64,000 bases of DNA from Zopfochytrium polystomum (GCA_025765615.1 JAIVFJ010000073.1:124001-188000); one strand, 5' to 3'. Positions 37,801-49,899 are shown, counted from the first letter of the stretch. Made by a program: numbers and translations. Notes: generated by a model from the sequence alone, not told the origin.

Positions 37801-39320
37801 TCCGACAGCAGTGCAGCACTCTTTCTTGGCGGCCTTGCTCGCGGACGGGGCGTCGTTTGATGGTTTGGACGTGACTGACACAGTTCGCTTCCGTGTTGCG
37901 TCGAACAACGAGCAACCTACCGGTTTACCTCTCATCGAATGTCTCAAAATCAGCTATGACGTGAGTATTACGGCGTGAGAAAAAAGGCGAAGCATCGCCC
38001 GCGCCGTCTGTCAGAATCCTGATCTTTCTTCCTTTGTTTTACTGCAGGCGCCATGGCCGATTAACACCATTATCACACCGCCACTCCTGGACCACTATTG
38101 CAACGTCATGGTCTTTGTTCTTCAAATACTATGGACAAAGCGCCGAATGGCCCAGGTGGCCAGCTTGGGGCAGCACAGGAGATTGCCAAAAGAATTCACC
38201 AAAACACGCGCGTTCCGATTCCAGACCCTTTTGAAGAGACGGATGGATGTGTTTTGCGAAAGTCTTCATCATTTTTGTATGGTTGCTGTAAGTGGTGCGA
38301 GCCCAAAGTACGGCCATTCTTTGTTTGCTCACGATTTGCATTTTCCATCCCGCACTTCCAAACAAAAAAAAAAAAAAAAAAAAAAGGTGGTCGAACAGGA
38401 ATACCAGCGCTTCTTGGTGAGCATCAAGGGCTCCGCTGACTTGGGAGAAGCGATCCGCATCCACGAGAAGTTTGCCGTGTCGCTAGTGGAGCTTCTGTTG
38501 ATTGATGAAAAGGTCTGTGCACCGTTATTCAGAAACATTTTCCGACCATCACGCAAAGACCACAGTCCTGAAAAATGCGATCCGGGAATGCCTGGGTCTG
38601 TGCGTGCGATTTGCCGACGCCTCGGCCAAGTATATCACCAGCCTCGAGCGATCCGCCGCCAGCACTGGTGCAAAAGGAAAGGGCAGTGTTTCTCCAGCTG
38701 GGACAAGCCCAAAGCATCGTCAGCAGCAGCAGGTGCTGCCTCCGCCTCCCACCAAGAGCGGGCAAAGACCTGGACCTTTACGTGAGAGCGTCAGCACACC
38801 AACGTCGCCGCCTCGAGCACTCCGGGGAGCGCCAGCGGCCGCGGCTGCGGCTGCCAACAGACCGGCGGTGGCGGCGACGCGGAATCCTCCTCCTCCCCCT
38901 CCGCGAAGCAGCACGATGGCGACCCGGCGGACAGTCCCTGACACGGCCAGGAGCGGAGCTGGACGAGGAGGAGGAGGAGGAAGCGGCACCACCGAAAGAA
39001 GCTCCTTAAGGCCAGGGGCGCGGCGGGCAGCTCCGCCGGGGTCTCCGTCGTCGTCGTCGAGCGAAGAGGGCGGAAGGAAAAAAAGCGGCGGCGGCGGCGG
39101 CGGCGATGTATTTTTCGCGGAAGCAGCGTCGGCGTCGGCGTCCTCGTCGGCGTCGTTCGAGGCCGAGCTCGGCGAGATTCTTTCCGCGTTTTCGGCGACG
39201 CAGCGGTTCCTGGTGAGCACGATGGCGTCGTTGGCGGGCTACGGGTTTGCGCACCTGGAGGGGTTTTCCGCGCTTTTCGCGACGGCCGAGGCAGGCGCGG
39301 GCGCGGGGAGTAAGTGGTGA
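34821..39320 (+). CDS. Gamma-tubulin complex component 5-like (GCP5, Spc97/98 family)
   Basis: A subunit of the gamma-tubulin ring complex that nucleates microtubules at centrosomes, basal bodies or spindle poles. Many short exons. The start is MKMPPPPGLVKADL (34821); then come VAESFMGLIEKFDLYGQQEKA, LYDALALLLHMS, and LTWEDILREEP...DWSED-type acidic DSEDSNWSEDDEAGEID (GCP5 N-terminal linker). A Spc97/98 middle follows: FFGVPAFSTNFVSELDVILESIHVLFGL, LWAELGVYQHACDAHMFINLLLVLFETMRPWID, DYEQVLLPLTQTWD. The C-terminal gamma-tubulin-binding part has PWPINTIITPPLLDHYCNVMVFVLQILWTKRRM and RMDVFCESLHHFCM. A low-complexity insert of about 170 residues lies before the last helices (FLVSTMASLAGYGFAHLEGFS). 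I did not fix every splice site. Assignment to GCP5 over GCP6 rests on the N-terminal part and is moderate. Confidence 0.83.
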
Positions 39321-39323
39321 ATT

Positions 39324-39360
<37 letters not shown>

Positions 39361-39436
39361 GCTGTCTTGGTACTTTATTATTTCTTCCACAATAAATAAC
39401 AAACGAAGGAACTTTTTGGACGACCCTTCTGTCTTT

Positions 39437-39480
<44 letters not shown>

Positions 39481-39724
39481 CTCTCGTTCTCTCGTTCACT
39501 CTCTCTCTCCATCTCAATCCCAAGGGCGATTTGAAACAGCGGACAGTGTTTTTGACGGCTTCGTGTGTGGGGAAGCTTGGCGGCGACGGCGGGCCACCCA
39601 ATCAATGCGTGCGGACAGCCGGCCTGTGTGTTTGCCTTTTTGGGCAGTTTTGTCTCCTTCCCTCTGTCTCCCTCGCTCGCACTCTCTGTTCTCCTCTCTC
39701 TCTCTCTTTCTGTCTCTCTCTCTG

Positions 39725-39778
<54 letters not shown>

Positions 39779-39966
39779 TTTCTCTCGCTTTCTGTCTCTC
39801 CCATGCTGGCTGACTGTCTCTTCACCAAAAAAGGAAACCACGCGCACACCCCAGCCCAACCAACAACAAACCCTCCCTCTTTCCCTTCACCCCTTCCAAA
39901 AGGGCCGTCGTCATCGTTCGTCGCACGAGTACCCCCTCGACCCTCGTCCCCCTTCTTCCCCCCGGC
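39321..39966. repeat. Poly(T) and (CT)n spacer
   Basis: A run of about 33 T at 39327-39359 follows directly after the GCP5 stop. Two (CT)n blocks lie at about 39439-39510 and 39690-39800. They create a 419-codon Leu/Ser open frame that overlaps the next gene but is an artefact. Confidence 0.85.
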
Positions 39967-42474
39967 ATGCCCTCATCACCAGCATGGTCAGTATCCTCAT
40001 CCTCATCGCCCTCGGCCCCGTCGCCGCCTGCCCCGTCCGATGACGACGACCCCCTCCCGTCGTCAGAGTCGGCACATGCTTCCTCCACTTCTTCTTCCTC
40101 CTCTTCATCGTCACCATCATCACCAGCGTCATCATCATCATCATCATCTTCATCTTCATCATCATCATCATCACTCTCTTGGAATCCGCTTTTCGACCCG
40201 CCGCCACCGGCTTCCGCCCCTCCTCTGCCGCCGTCGCTGCCACCTCCGCCACCTCTTCCGCCCTGCCCGGCGGTGGCAGCCGAATCGCTTGGCTTCGGGC
40301 AGGAGAGCCGCATGCGCCTGCAAGACCCTGCTCGCGCGTGTGAGAGTCTCGGTGGTGGTGGTGGTGGTGACAGCTCGGACGACGATCCTCCGTCGGTTTT
40401 GGGAGCGGACGGCCAGACGTTCGTCGACCTCGCGCTTCCGGCGCCCCCTTCATTCCCGCCACCACGGCTCATTGCAGACCGTTTCGGTGCCGCTCTTTCT
40501 GCATCAGGAAGCAGCCCAACCGAGGTCGCCGAGAATGCCGACGGCCCCGCACCGACCGTGTTCCTCTCAATGACGGCGGTCCTCGGAGTCTTGCTTGTCG
40601 TCATCTTGGTGTTTCTTCTGGTGTTCTGGCGAATGGTCCGGCGGCTTTCACTAAAGATAAACACTTTGGTGAACGCCATTGGAAAGGTGGAGAACGGCTC
40701 AGTCGACCTCGAGGATGCCAGCCAGCAAGTCATCGTTCGGTCAACTTCGCCGTCTACCCCGGCGGTAGTTCCTCGGCAAACAGAACCTATGCGTGATGGG
40801 CCGGGCCTGCGCACAAGCAACAGCCTGAACGGATTGGGACGCTTTGACTTTCCCCGCGACACCGAAGAGCTGCAAGTGTACCAGCTGCCGCTCAAGCATG
40901 CCAAGGCGGCGAAGCGGGCGTCGTCAAACCCGCGGTTCGAGCTGCTTCCACCCTCATACGACGACCCGTTGGGCCTCAAAACTGGGGTACTCGTCATCGA
41001 CAAGACAACCCTCCGACTGTCACCCCCACCGACGGCGGCCGCCCGAACGGTTCAGAGCAATCTCCCGCTCCGGACCTTACGGAACCGCCCCTTTTGCTAC
41101 TACGAAGTCAACATCGTGGACGTGGGCGTCCCCTTTTCCTCTGCGCACGAAGCACCACCGTCATACGTGAGAGACTCGTCTGCGCCCAGGAACGCGACAA
41201 CGATTGCAATCGGCATTGCAGGATTCGGCTATCCCATGGACCGATTGCCCGGTTGGAACATGCACTCGGTCGCTATGTCTTCGCTTGGCACCAAACACGC
41301 ACCGTCGCCATCAAACCGCGTGCAAGCCGTCGAAAACCAGGAGAGTAGGCACAGCTTGACGGAGGCGTACCGGCGGGGCGGCGCCCCGTACGGGCCTGCG
41401 TTTGGTCCGGGGGATGTCGTTGGATGCGGCCTGTTCCCGTCGACCGGAGGTTGCTTCTTTACCGTCAATGGCGAGTATGTTGGGGAGGCCTTTTATGACC
41501 TGAACCACCCAGACTACCACGTCACTGTCGGCGCAGACGGTCCATGCGAGCTGCGGTTTGTTTTCGGAGATGGCCCGTTTGCGTACAAAATTGCAAACAC
41601 CCTATCTCATCTCGAAGGCGGTTCCTCGAGCGAGTCCAACCACGTGCTCGCAAGCTTCTCGTTTCATCGAACGGTCGCCTTTGAGGAGGAAGAGGAGATT
41701 GAGGCGGTGAACTCGCAGCACGAAATTCACGCCGACGCCCACTACGCGTCATCTCAAAGGAACCCCCATCAAGACCAGCGCCACAGCGTTTTCGAGAGCG
41801 TTCGGGAAGCCGACGTGGACTCCCTGAACGAACTGCCCGCGTTCACCGCCAACCCACCAGCCTTGCAAGCCCAAACTGAACACCGAAACGCATCCGACCC
41901 CCTCGACCTGTTCACAATTTCTTCCCATCCACCCATCCGCCGACTGCCTTCCATGGGCCACCTCTCGCTGGCCGCAACAAGCCTCGGGTCCGCAAGCCTC
42001 ATCCTAGGCGGCGGCGGCTCGTCCCTATCGTCCATGAGCGCCAGCCTATCCCGCTTCGTCGTCGACGCCGAGCCCCTCGCCGCCGCCGCCGCCGCCGACT
42101 TTGCCATTCCCCGCGCGGACCTCCCGCCCGTCCCGCTCGCCGGTCACGGCCCACCCTCCGAACCGCCGCCAGCAGACCCCTCCCTACCCCCAGCCGTCGA
42201 CACCTCCGCCGCCGCCGCAGCGCTCGACCCAAGCCTGCTGACGGTGCGCAAGCAGACGACGCTGACGACGACCCTGTTGACGACGACGACGACCACCACG
42301 ACGACGCGGGTGTTTGAGCCGCGCGCGTTCCGCGGGCACTCGGACCCGGCGAGGCCACTGCCTGGGTACGAGTGCGATGAGCGCGCGGGCGGTGGCGGCG
42401 GCGGCGGAAGCGGCGGCGGCCTCAAGACCCGCTCGGCCGAGGTCGTGCTTGCGGTGGAGACAACCTTGGATTAA
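39967..42474 (+). CDS. Ssh4/Ear1-like SPRY membrane protein (probable Rsp5/Nedd4 adaptor)
   Basis: Single-exon gene, 835 codons. In yeast, Ssh4 and Ear1 are single-span endosomal or vacuolar proteins that recruit the Rsp5 ubiquitin ligase through PPxY motifs and a SPRY domain. Here residues 1-195 are Ser/Pro-rich (TCA/TCT-encoded Ser runs). A membrane span lies at about 197-222 (FLSMTAVLGVLLVVILVFLLVFW) with basic RMVRR after it. The SPRY domain covers about 370-545 (FCYYEVNIVDVG, IGIAGFGYPMDRLPGWNMHS, YGPAFGPGDVVGCGLFPSTGGCFFTVNGEY, ELRFVFGDGPFAYKIAN). There are two PPSY motifs, one before SPRY (LLPPSYDD, residue about 327) and one inside it (APPSYVRD, about 396). The tail is disordered and Thr/Ala/Gly-rich. 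The start ATG is the first in this frame downstream of the CT repeats. Confidence 0.85.
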   Translation: MPSSPAWSVSSSSSPSAPSPPAPSDDDDPLPSSESAHASSTSSSSSSSSPSSPASSSSSSSSSSSSSSSLSWNPLFDPPPPASAPPLPPSLPPPPPLPPCPAVAAESLGFGQESRMRLQDPARACESLGGGGGGDSSDDDPPSVLGADGQTFVDLALPAPPSFPPPRLIADRFGAALSASGSSPTEVAENADGPAPTVFLSMTAVLGVLLVVILVFLLVFWRMVRRLSLKINTLVNAIGKVENGSVDLEDASQQVIVRSTSPSTPAVVPRQTEPMRDGPGLRTSNSLNGLGRFDFPRDTEELQVYQLPLKHAKAAKRASSNPRFELLPPSYDDPLGLKTGVLVIDKTTLRLSPPPTAAARTVQSNLPLRTLRNRPFCYYEVNIVDVGVPFSSAHEAPPSYVRDSSAPRNATTIAIGIAGFGYPMDRLPGWNMHSVAMSSLGTKHAPSPSNRVQAVENQESRHSLTEAYRRGGAPYGPAFGPGDVVGCGLFPSTGGCFFTVNGEYVGEAFYDLNHPDYHVTVGADGPCELRFVFGDGPFAYKIANTLSHLEGGSSSESNHVLASFSFHRTVAFEEEEEIEAVNSQHEIHADAHYASSQRNPHQDQRHSVFESVREADVDSLNELPAFTANPPALQAQTEHRNASDPLDLFTISSHPPIRRLPSMGHLSLAATSLGSASLILGGGGSSLSSMSASLSRFVVDAEPLAAAAAADFAIPRADLPPVPLAGHGPPSEPPPADPSLPPAVDTSAAAAALDPSLLTVRKQTTLTTTLLTTTTTTTTTRVFEPRAFRGHSDPARPLPGYECDERAGGGGGGGSGGGLKTRSAEVVLAVETTLD

Positions 42475-42858
42475 TTGTATGAAGATGATGTTTTTTCGTA
42501 GGGGAACGAGGGGGATGCCGCTCCGCAGTAGTGGCCACCCTCCCCACAACCCCTATTCCCTCAACTCGCCATCCCAACCCCCTGGTGCCAACAGCCTTGC
42601 CGCGCAGAATTAATCGGCCTCTGCCTATTCCCGTCGTTTCTCCGATGGGGATTCAAGTTTGCTGCAGGGAGTGGGGGGGTGGGGGATGGGGGAAGGAGAA
42701 CCTGCTTGTTTTTTGGGTCCAATACTTCTTAAACTTTCCTTTTCTTCTTATTTTTAATGAGCCTCATGGGCAAAAAAGTAATCTCCCACTTAATACACCG
42801 CTTAATGACAGTACGCGCTTTCGTGGAGCCGATGGGCCGCCTTGGGCAGCCTTGGGCC

Positions 42859-42901
<43 letters not shown>

Positions 42902-43117
42902 ACGTGTTTGCTTTCTTGAGCCCTGCAAAGCGCTAATCCCACAATTGGTATTGAGAAATCCGAAAACCACTGATTTCACAAAAATATCGATTCTCGAACC
43001 CGCTGTTTACGCACTAACGGCCCGCTTTCGCGTTTTCACTTTGCAGAGTAAAATCACACCTCGAAAGCGTCCCCACAATCTGTTCATTTTCATATCAGCC
43101 TCGGCTCTCATGCTCCC
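42475..43117. other. Convergent spacer with poly(T)
   Basis: Lies between the 3' ends of the SPRY gene (+) and the WD40 gene (-). It holds a run of about 37 T at 42864-42900 and no supportable coding sequence. Confidence 0.7.
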
Positions 43118-46100
43118 TTAAATCTGGGTAGTAAAAGTATGTACAAAGTACTTTCTCCGCGTTCGGAAAACTGCGTTCCCGTCGGCGGCTTCCTCCTGCG
43201 CCTCGTCATCCCGCCGTGCCGACCGTGACCCGGTTCCCGGACGACCGGGCCGGCGCGCTGCGCTCCCCGACGTCGGCACCTGCCGTAGCCTGGCTCCCGG
43301 CCCCGCCGCTCCCGACCCCGCAGCAGCCGCCACCGCGGCCGCGGTCGCCGACGCCGCCCACCCCGCCGCGACCTGGAACTCGTGCCAGCTCGGCTCAGCC
43401 TCGCTCGCGGGATCGGCAAAGCTGTACGCGCTCCTGCGCGTCGGCGGCGCTGACTGCCTTCGGAGCGGCCGTGGAGGGTGATAGTGTTGCTGCTGCTGCT
43501 GCTCGCGGAACGGTTCGAGGCGGATGTTTTCGACCGGCATCGATTTGAGCATTTTCGAGACGTGGACGGCGAGGGTCGTCCGGTGGTTTGTCGGCTGCTC
43601 TGTCAGCTGGGGAAAGCGCCCTGTGATTGGAGGAAATTAGGGGGTTAAGAATGTGAGCGCCAATTCCTTTCAAAAAAAAAAAAAAAAAAGAGCAAAGCAG
43701 GGCGGTTAAGGGAGTCTCCATACTTATAGTGAAATCAAGGCCCTCCCGCGAATGGTGACAGGTGCTGTGGTGAGTTGCGCCGGTAAAGAGGCCAGCGGTC
43801 TTTGGCCTCGTGATTTTAGGGAGCTGGCTTTGCGTCCGCTGCTTCCGCAGATCCGTAATGCGCTCCTTGCGTTGCTGAATTCGGAGAAGCCGTTCTTCTT
43901 CCTTCTGTCGCATATAATCTGCCAGGGCCGTTTCCCGCTCGCGTTCCAGCCGTGCAACTTCGGCGGCACGCGACTCCCGCTCAATTTTCTCCAGCCGCTC
44001 TCTTTCCTCGCGGTTGACCTTGTCCTCCGCGTGCTGAATGAGGAAGTTGACCGCGGCGATCAGGTCGACGACTCTGGGGTTCTGCAAAATCGTGACAGCG
44101 TTTCGAGTCCCCGACCCAGCTTCCTGATTCTAATTTTTTTTTTTTTTTTTTTTTTTTTGTAAATGCGAAGACCCGGTCAAAGCAATGAGCAACAAAGAAA
44201 GCGGCGCAAGCGCGGCCTCACCTGGAGCTCCGCCAGAACGTCTTGCGACCCTTGGGTTTTTTCCGGCAAGCCTATCTGGTCCTGTTGATCTCCGTTTTCG
44301 GCAACTCGGGCGGTGACGCTGCTGCGGACTGAGCCCTGTCGCTTTGGAGCGACGGGACCCACAGTAGAAAGCCTTCTCTTGTCCACCGCAATCGGTGGTC
44401 CCGCTACAGAGCCTTTCCTCGAAGCCGCGCCCACCGCCACGCTCGGTCGTCGCCCTCCAACTGACGATATTCTCCGTCCGCTCCGCTGCCGCCCTTCGCC
44501 CTTGCTGAGGGGCGCCTCTGTCTCGCACCGCCCGAGTTCCTCGTCAAACTCGCTTCGCTCACCGGGCTTCCTGTTGCGGTCGACAAGGCCGGAGTCATTC
44601 AGCTCTTTTAGCTTTTTTACCAATTCTGGATCTTTTGCGCTGCTGATGAGATGCAGGTGGAGGTTGCGTCGGAGTGTGGCCATGACGCTGTTTCGGAATT
44701 CGAGACTTCCAGGAGACTGGGCAAGCGCAGCCTTGAGTGGCTTAGGAGCAGACTGTTCTGTCGGTAGTCGCGCATCTTCGTCCACGCTTTGGAGTGCCGC
44801 TGGCCGTCGCTCCCTCAGCTGGGTGATTTCCGCCTGTCGTCGTCATTTTGACCAAAAAGTGAGAGGAACAATCGACGAAACAAATTCTTTGCGGGACCTG
44901 AGCAAACATTTCCTGTAACGGACGTATCAAAAAAGGGCTCTCTGGTTTCTTGACGCCCAGCACGGTGAGCGATTTCAAGACTTTCGACCTGCTGGGCGGT
45001 TATCACTGAAATTATTTTTTGAACAGGAAAAATCACCTCAGTGCTTCGGATTGGGAGATCATCAACATAAGTAGCATTGGTACTAGTTCCAACTGCCCAA
45101 GCCCAAATCTCATCAAAGACTCAATAATGGTGACCTGTCCCTGGTCCAGTCAATATGCCCAAATTCTCAATCAAAAAAAAAAAAAAAAAAAATAAGTCAA
45201 CTGTCTATGCACCTTGACTTTCTCTTCATCATCAGCGATAGAGAACACCTCATTTTCCAAAAACCTGCAGTAGAGCCTTGAAATACCGGTGGTATCTCTT
45301 ATGCCGTACTCTTCAAGAATCCAGTTTGTAAACTCCACCACCTCCGTCAAGTGCTTCGCAGTCTTTACCACTTTGAAACTTTCGGCGAGAAGAGGCACAA
45401 TGGCTTCGCTGTTGACTTCTTTTTTCAGCCGCCGAAATGACTCTTCTGGTCTTCGGGGATGCAATATCTGGTCATTGTCAGCATTTTCCATACGCAACGG
45501 ATCTTACCTCATCGATTGGAAACCATTCGTAGGCAAGTGCTTTCTGGACAATAACAGGGTATCGAGGATCTGCCTTGGAAAGGTTACCGGTCACGAGCGA
45601 TCCCATGTTATTCCGCATCGCTCGTCTAGTTTGCATGAGCACATTCAGCTCATTATCTTCCTCATCGCTTTCATCTTCTCCGTAGTATGCCGCGAGCTCT
45701 GCTGCCGCAGCGTCCGCTGCTGCTGCCGCCGCCGCAGCGGCATCACGCTCTTCCTGTTCTTTCTGCTCCAACATTTTGTTCAACCTTGCCTTGAAGCCGG
45801 TGCTCCGAAGAGTGTTGCCGTCGTTGGCTGCGCTCTCGACCTTTTTCTTCTTGCGAAACGAATCGGCCAAAATCCCAACGACTTTGAACTCGGTGTGTTG
45901 TCGCTTCCATTCCTCCACAAGCCTCCCTAAAATCGAGTTTGGTATCTCTCCGTCCGGCGCAACCTGGAGCTTTCCGGACTTTCGCACAATTTCTACGATC
46001 TCCTCGACAGTTATTTGGCCTGGAGGGAAAAGGGGGAAAATTTCGCGGTCAACGAATTGATTGGGAAAGTCTAACATAGTACGCTTTAGTAGTTCCGGAT

Positions 46101-49100
46101 GTTCCTCGAGCTCAGCGGCTGGCTCTTCCTCCTCGCTTTCGAGGGTTGCGTTGGTTTCCAAGATATGAATGCTGGGCAGCGGCACACAATCAGAGAGTTC
46201 AGATTCTGATGGGGCGGGACTTGGCGTTGAAGGCTGAACAAGCGGAATATCTTCACAAAACTCCTCTGCTTTCACTCTGATTTCGTCTGGCAATGCTGCT
46301 TTCTGAAATCTGTCCGCCTTAACAAGCTCCAGCGGATTGAATGGAACGAAATCATCCGTTTCGTTAACAATTGACCGCTTCCTTGCATTCTCCCCTTCTG
46401 GGAGTGTTAGAAACGAGCCATAGAGATGAGCCTTCAATTTTGTTTCCTGAAACATTTCGAAAGCGCGATGGAGTGCATCGTTCTCACTGTCCTTTCGGTA
46501 AGCTGGCGGTGAGAACGTGGCGGATTCACGAGTTTACACCCTCACCAGGCCTTCGTTTGCTTGCTCCTTGAGGGCAGCTATCTTCGCTTGTCTCTCCTCA
46601 AAAAGCTTTCGCAGTCTAATTTGCAAGATCTCATGCCTTTGATCCTCTTCTGCAGCTTTCTTTGATCCCCACGCTAGCGAGGGGGCCTTCTTTAAGGTGT
46701 GGAGTTTGGCAACTTTTACAAAATTTGACCGGCCGAAAATGTCCAGCGTGGGGTGAGCCAAACTGAAGAGACGATTGTCATCCATGACACGACGGTGAAC
46801 ATTGTGGTTCTCCAAAAAGTTGAATGCTTCGTCAAACTTCTTCGGCTGCTCGGCAATACTCGGTTTCCAGGTCATTTTCTGCACCATACGAACATAACTT
46901 GGTGGCAAGTAGTTCCCATATTTCACTGTATCGATTCTGTTATTCAGGCCAATAAGTAGGTCTCCACACTTGGCGGCTGGGCATAGCCCTCGAATCGGCT
47001 CTGAGAACTGCACTTCTCTGAAAAATGACTCAGCTGTTAACAAATACACCAAAGTTGTACCTCAACAGCGTACTATATATATCCCAAACACGAATCGTGT
47101 TGTCTTTTGAGGAAGATACAAAAATGCCAACTTTTGGGAACGAAAAGAGGGAAAGTATCGCGTCTGTGTGGTCGTCGCTTCTGCCATGGCCGACGGTGAT
47201 TTTAGACTCTGAAGCAGATATTCGTTAAGACGACTTGACGTTCCTGAATGGAGCAAAACCTCTTTTGTCAAGATCAAACTTGAAATTGCAGATACTAAAG
47301 TCATCGGAAGCGACACAAATCCTGTCCTCTATCAAGCTCGCAAAACGAGGAATGGCTTTAAGCGTTATGGTCACTCGAATTTTAATAAACTCTCTGGATA
47401 AGGGGTGGAGCTGGCATAGCTGCACGACATTATCTGTCATCATTTGAGGCAGAAAATATTACAGTTACTGTTGGAGAAACCTTATCTTCACCTTCACCGG
47501 CTGTTACAAGTAGCCTGCGCTTCGCTTCGACAGACATGAAAGTGATTCGTCCAAAATGAAGCTTCGGGAATTAGTCTGCTTTACCCCGTCAAAAAGTATT
47601 TACCTGAAAATACTCTGCGGTGTTTCCTACAGTATCGTAAACAATAATTTGACCACCTTTTGTTCCACTCAGCAGAAGCACAAAATCGTCAGGAATGTCG
47701 GCGTTTCGCTTTAGTTTCTTCTCTTCATCAGTGAGCCTGCCGTCGAAGAGAGCAAGTTTTTGAAGTTCTGCGATAGAATTAACTTAATTCAACCAGAAGC
47801 TCGTCTACCATCTCCTTGATTAGCAGCCCAAATGTCGATCACCACACAAGGGTTGATGTCAGTCGCTACCGTCCAAATCTCGTGAGCCTCAGTCAGAAGA
47901 AATAATCGCTCTGCAATGGAGCTATAAGAGCAAGCAGATTTTCGAAGTTGACGGAGACTGACCAATCTTTGAAGAGTGAACCGTGTCTCTGAACCTATCA
48001 ACTTCGAGAAGCGGCAGCAGGGTTGTGATCAATTTCCCCGTGGACGGTGATATTATGCGAGTGGTTCCGTCCTCTGATTGGACAATGGCTCTTCCAGGAA
48101 TCTTTCGCGACTTGGAGTAAGCCAAGTTCACTACTGAAGTGCTTCGGCCATAGGAGTCATAAATGGGAGCGAATGCAGAAACAAACGCCTACTTCGTGGT
48201 GGAACAGCTGGTATTTATAGGGTTCAAACTCCAAACATTCACCGAGTCTCGGCTGCCAATGTAGAGTCGAGCGCCGTCAATTATTTCTAAACTTATTGGC
48301 TGCTCTTTTAAGTTTAAGCTATTCAAAGTGTAAGAAATGGATAGATTGGCCAAGCCGAGATCACCAATATACTTCCTGAAAAGTCTTTAAACAGAACATT
48401 CTAACTGTATAGTCCAAAGATGCCGATAGGACAAATGATCCATGAGGGTAGACCGCTAATGCTGTAATTTTTTTTGTGTGGCTTGCAAATTCATGAACGA
48501 TAAGACTCGTCATGTTGATGATTTTGACTGAAAGCGGGTCACTAACGTAGGCAGCAACATGGAAACATACTGCGTCCGTTTGAGCATCCAAGAACAGTGT
48601 AATCGTATGCTGCAAAATGCACAATGGACGTAACTTGACGGTGCGAAACGTTAGCCCATTTGTCGGTTAAGTCTCCAGTGACAAGATTGAACGACTTCGA
48701 CAAAAATTTGCATGTTATCAGCCTTTTTAGCGGTCTTTCGACTTACAAGAATCTTTGATCCCACAGCTGCGTAAAGACGATGCTGATTAGAATCAAGTGC
48801 TATACAGGTGATCCATTCTTCCAACGGTAGACGTGTGCTTGATTGACGCCTTAAGTTCAAATAGACACGTGGGACACCTCTTACAATATGCAGCTCTTAG
48901 TATTTCGAGGAACACAAGATTCTTTCTCACTTTGCCACGATACAGTCCAAAGAAAACATCAATATATCATGTGTGCCAATAACTAGTAGCTCGTTCATAG
49001 TCTCATTGTATCGCAAGCTGGGTTGAAAGGTTGAACAGTGATTCTTTCCTTTATAGGGTGCCACTTACTGCTGAATATGAACAGGCACGACTATGTCATG

Positions 49101-49836
49101 CATCCACTCAAACCTTGCGTTAAAGAGCTGTTTCGCGTGAGCTGACCATGCCGTGTTCCCCATTACCCACATGAAGTGTTTTGTCGCCTCCACAGCAAGC
49201 GTAAAATGCAAACTTTGACACAAATGCAATATGCTGAATGTCGGCTTGGATCTTTTGTGACAGCCTAGGATGAACCGAGACTTTCCGAGTAACATCCCAA
49301 ACTCTCACTGTCTTGGAGGAGCAAGCGCAGACGAATGTGACGGGAGCCAAAGCCGGACCAAGTCTTTCGCCGTGTCGGTCATCTCCTTCGTTATCATCGC
49401 TCCCCTTTTTCGTTTCATCGTCACTACTACTGTCCGTTTCCTCGGATCGAACTCTATTAAGTTTCTTTTGATTCGGGTGGATGACTCCCGATTCTGTCAA
49501 GTGGCGGGGGACCAACCGGTGCATGGCCACACATTTTACAAGAAACCGTAACCGCAGCTTGAACAGAAATTGGAAGCCCTGCCGGATAGTAATGGCGTAC
49601 GGAATGGATCGAGCGGACAGAAGGAGGTCGAACAGCTTTGGTGATTTATGGAGGAATTTGCTGCGAACAATCTCCCACAGCTCCGCAACTCGCTCTTTGG
49701 ACACGTGGTTCCGACTGAATTGACTCCGGCTTTCATCGGTGCTCGCTGATGATAGTAATGCGTTTCGAAGTGTCTGCGAGGCCTGTTGTCGGCTCTTCCA
49801 GAGCGCCGCCCGGTTCGAGATTCTCTCTCGAGGCAT
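43118..49836 (-). CDS. Large WD40, HEAT-like and coiled-coil protein, WDR97/WDR87-like (cilia-associated)
   Basis: Multi-exon gene read from 49836 (MPRERISNRAALWKSRQQ) to 43118. The N-terminal helical part has ERVAELWEIVRSKFLHKSPKL. Many diverged WD40 repeats follow (for example FVCACSSKTVRVWDVTRKVSV, VLSASLDYTVRMFCLKTFQE, VLLSGTKGGQIIVYD-type). Then come RGLCPAAKCGDLLIGLNNRIDTVKYGNYLPPSYVRMVQKM, an acidic Ala-rich region, HEAT-like helices (FRRLKKEVNSEAIVPLLAESFKVVKTAKHLTEVVEFTNWILEEYG) and a basic coiled coil (RERLEKIERESRAAEVARLERERE). This layout fits the vertebrate WDR97/WDR87 group expressed in cilia and sperm flagella. One splice near 45036-44820 did not resolve in phase, so the segment below 45.0 kb could be a separate gene. 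Assignment is moderate. Confidence 0.55.
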
Positions 49837-49899
49837 GTATTGCCGAGCCCCGTTCAACGCACTAACGGTGATGGTTGTGGGCGTGAAAAAAAGACCACC
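49837..49899. promoter_or_regulatory. Short divergent (probably bidirectional) promoter
   Basis: The start codons of the WD40 ciliary gene (49836, minus) and GatB (49900, plus) are 63 bp apart and face away from each other. If the longer minus-strand ATG at 49923 is used, the genes even overlap head to head. No TATA box is seen. A shared promoter is an inference from spacing. Confidence 0.5.

Noticed and set aside
39314..40573. 419-codon plus frame rich in Ser and Leu
   Set aside because: Generated by poly(T) and (CT)n; the neighbouring frame encodes the SPRY protein.
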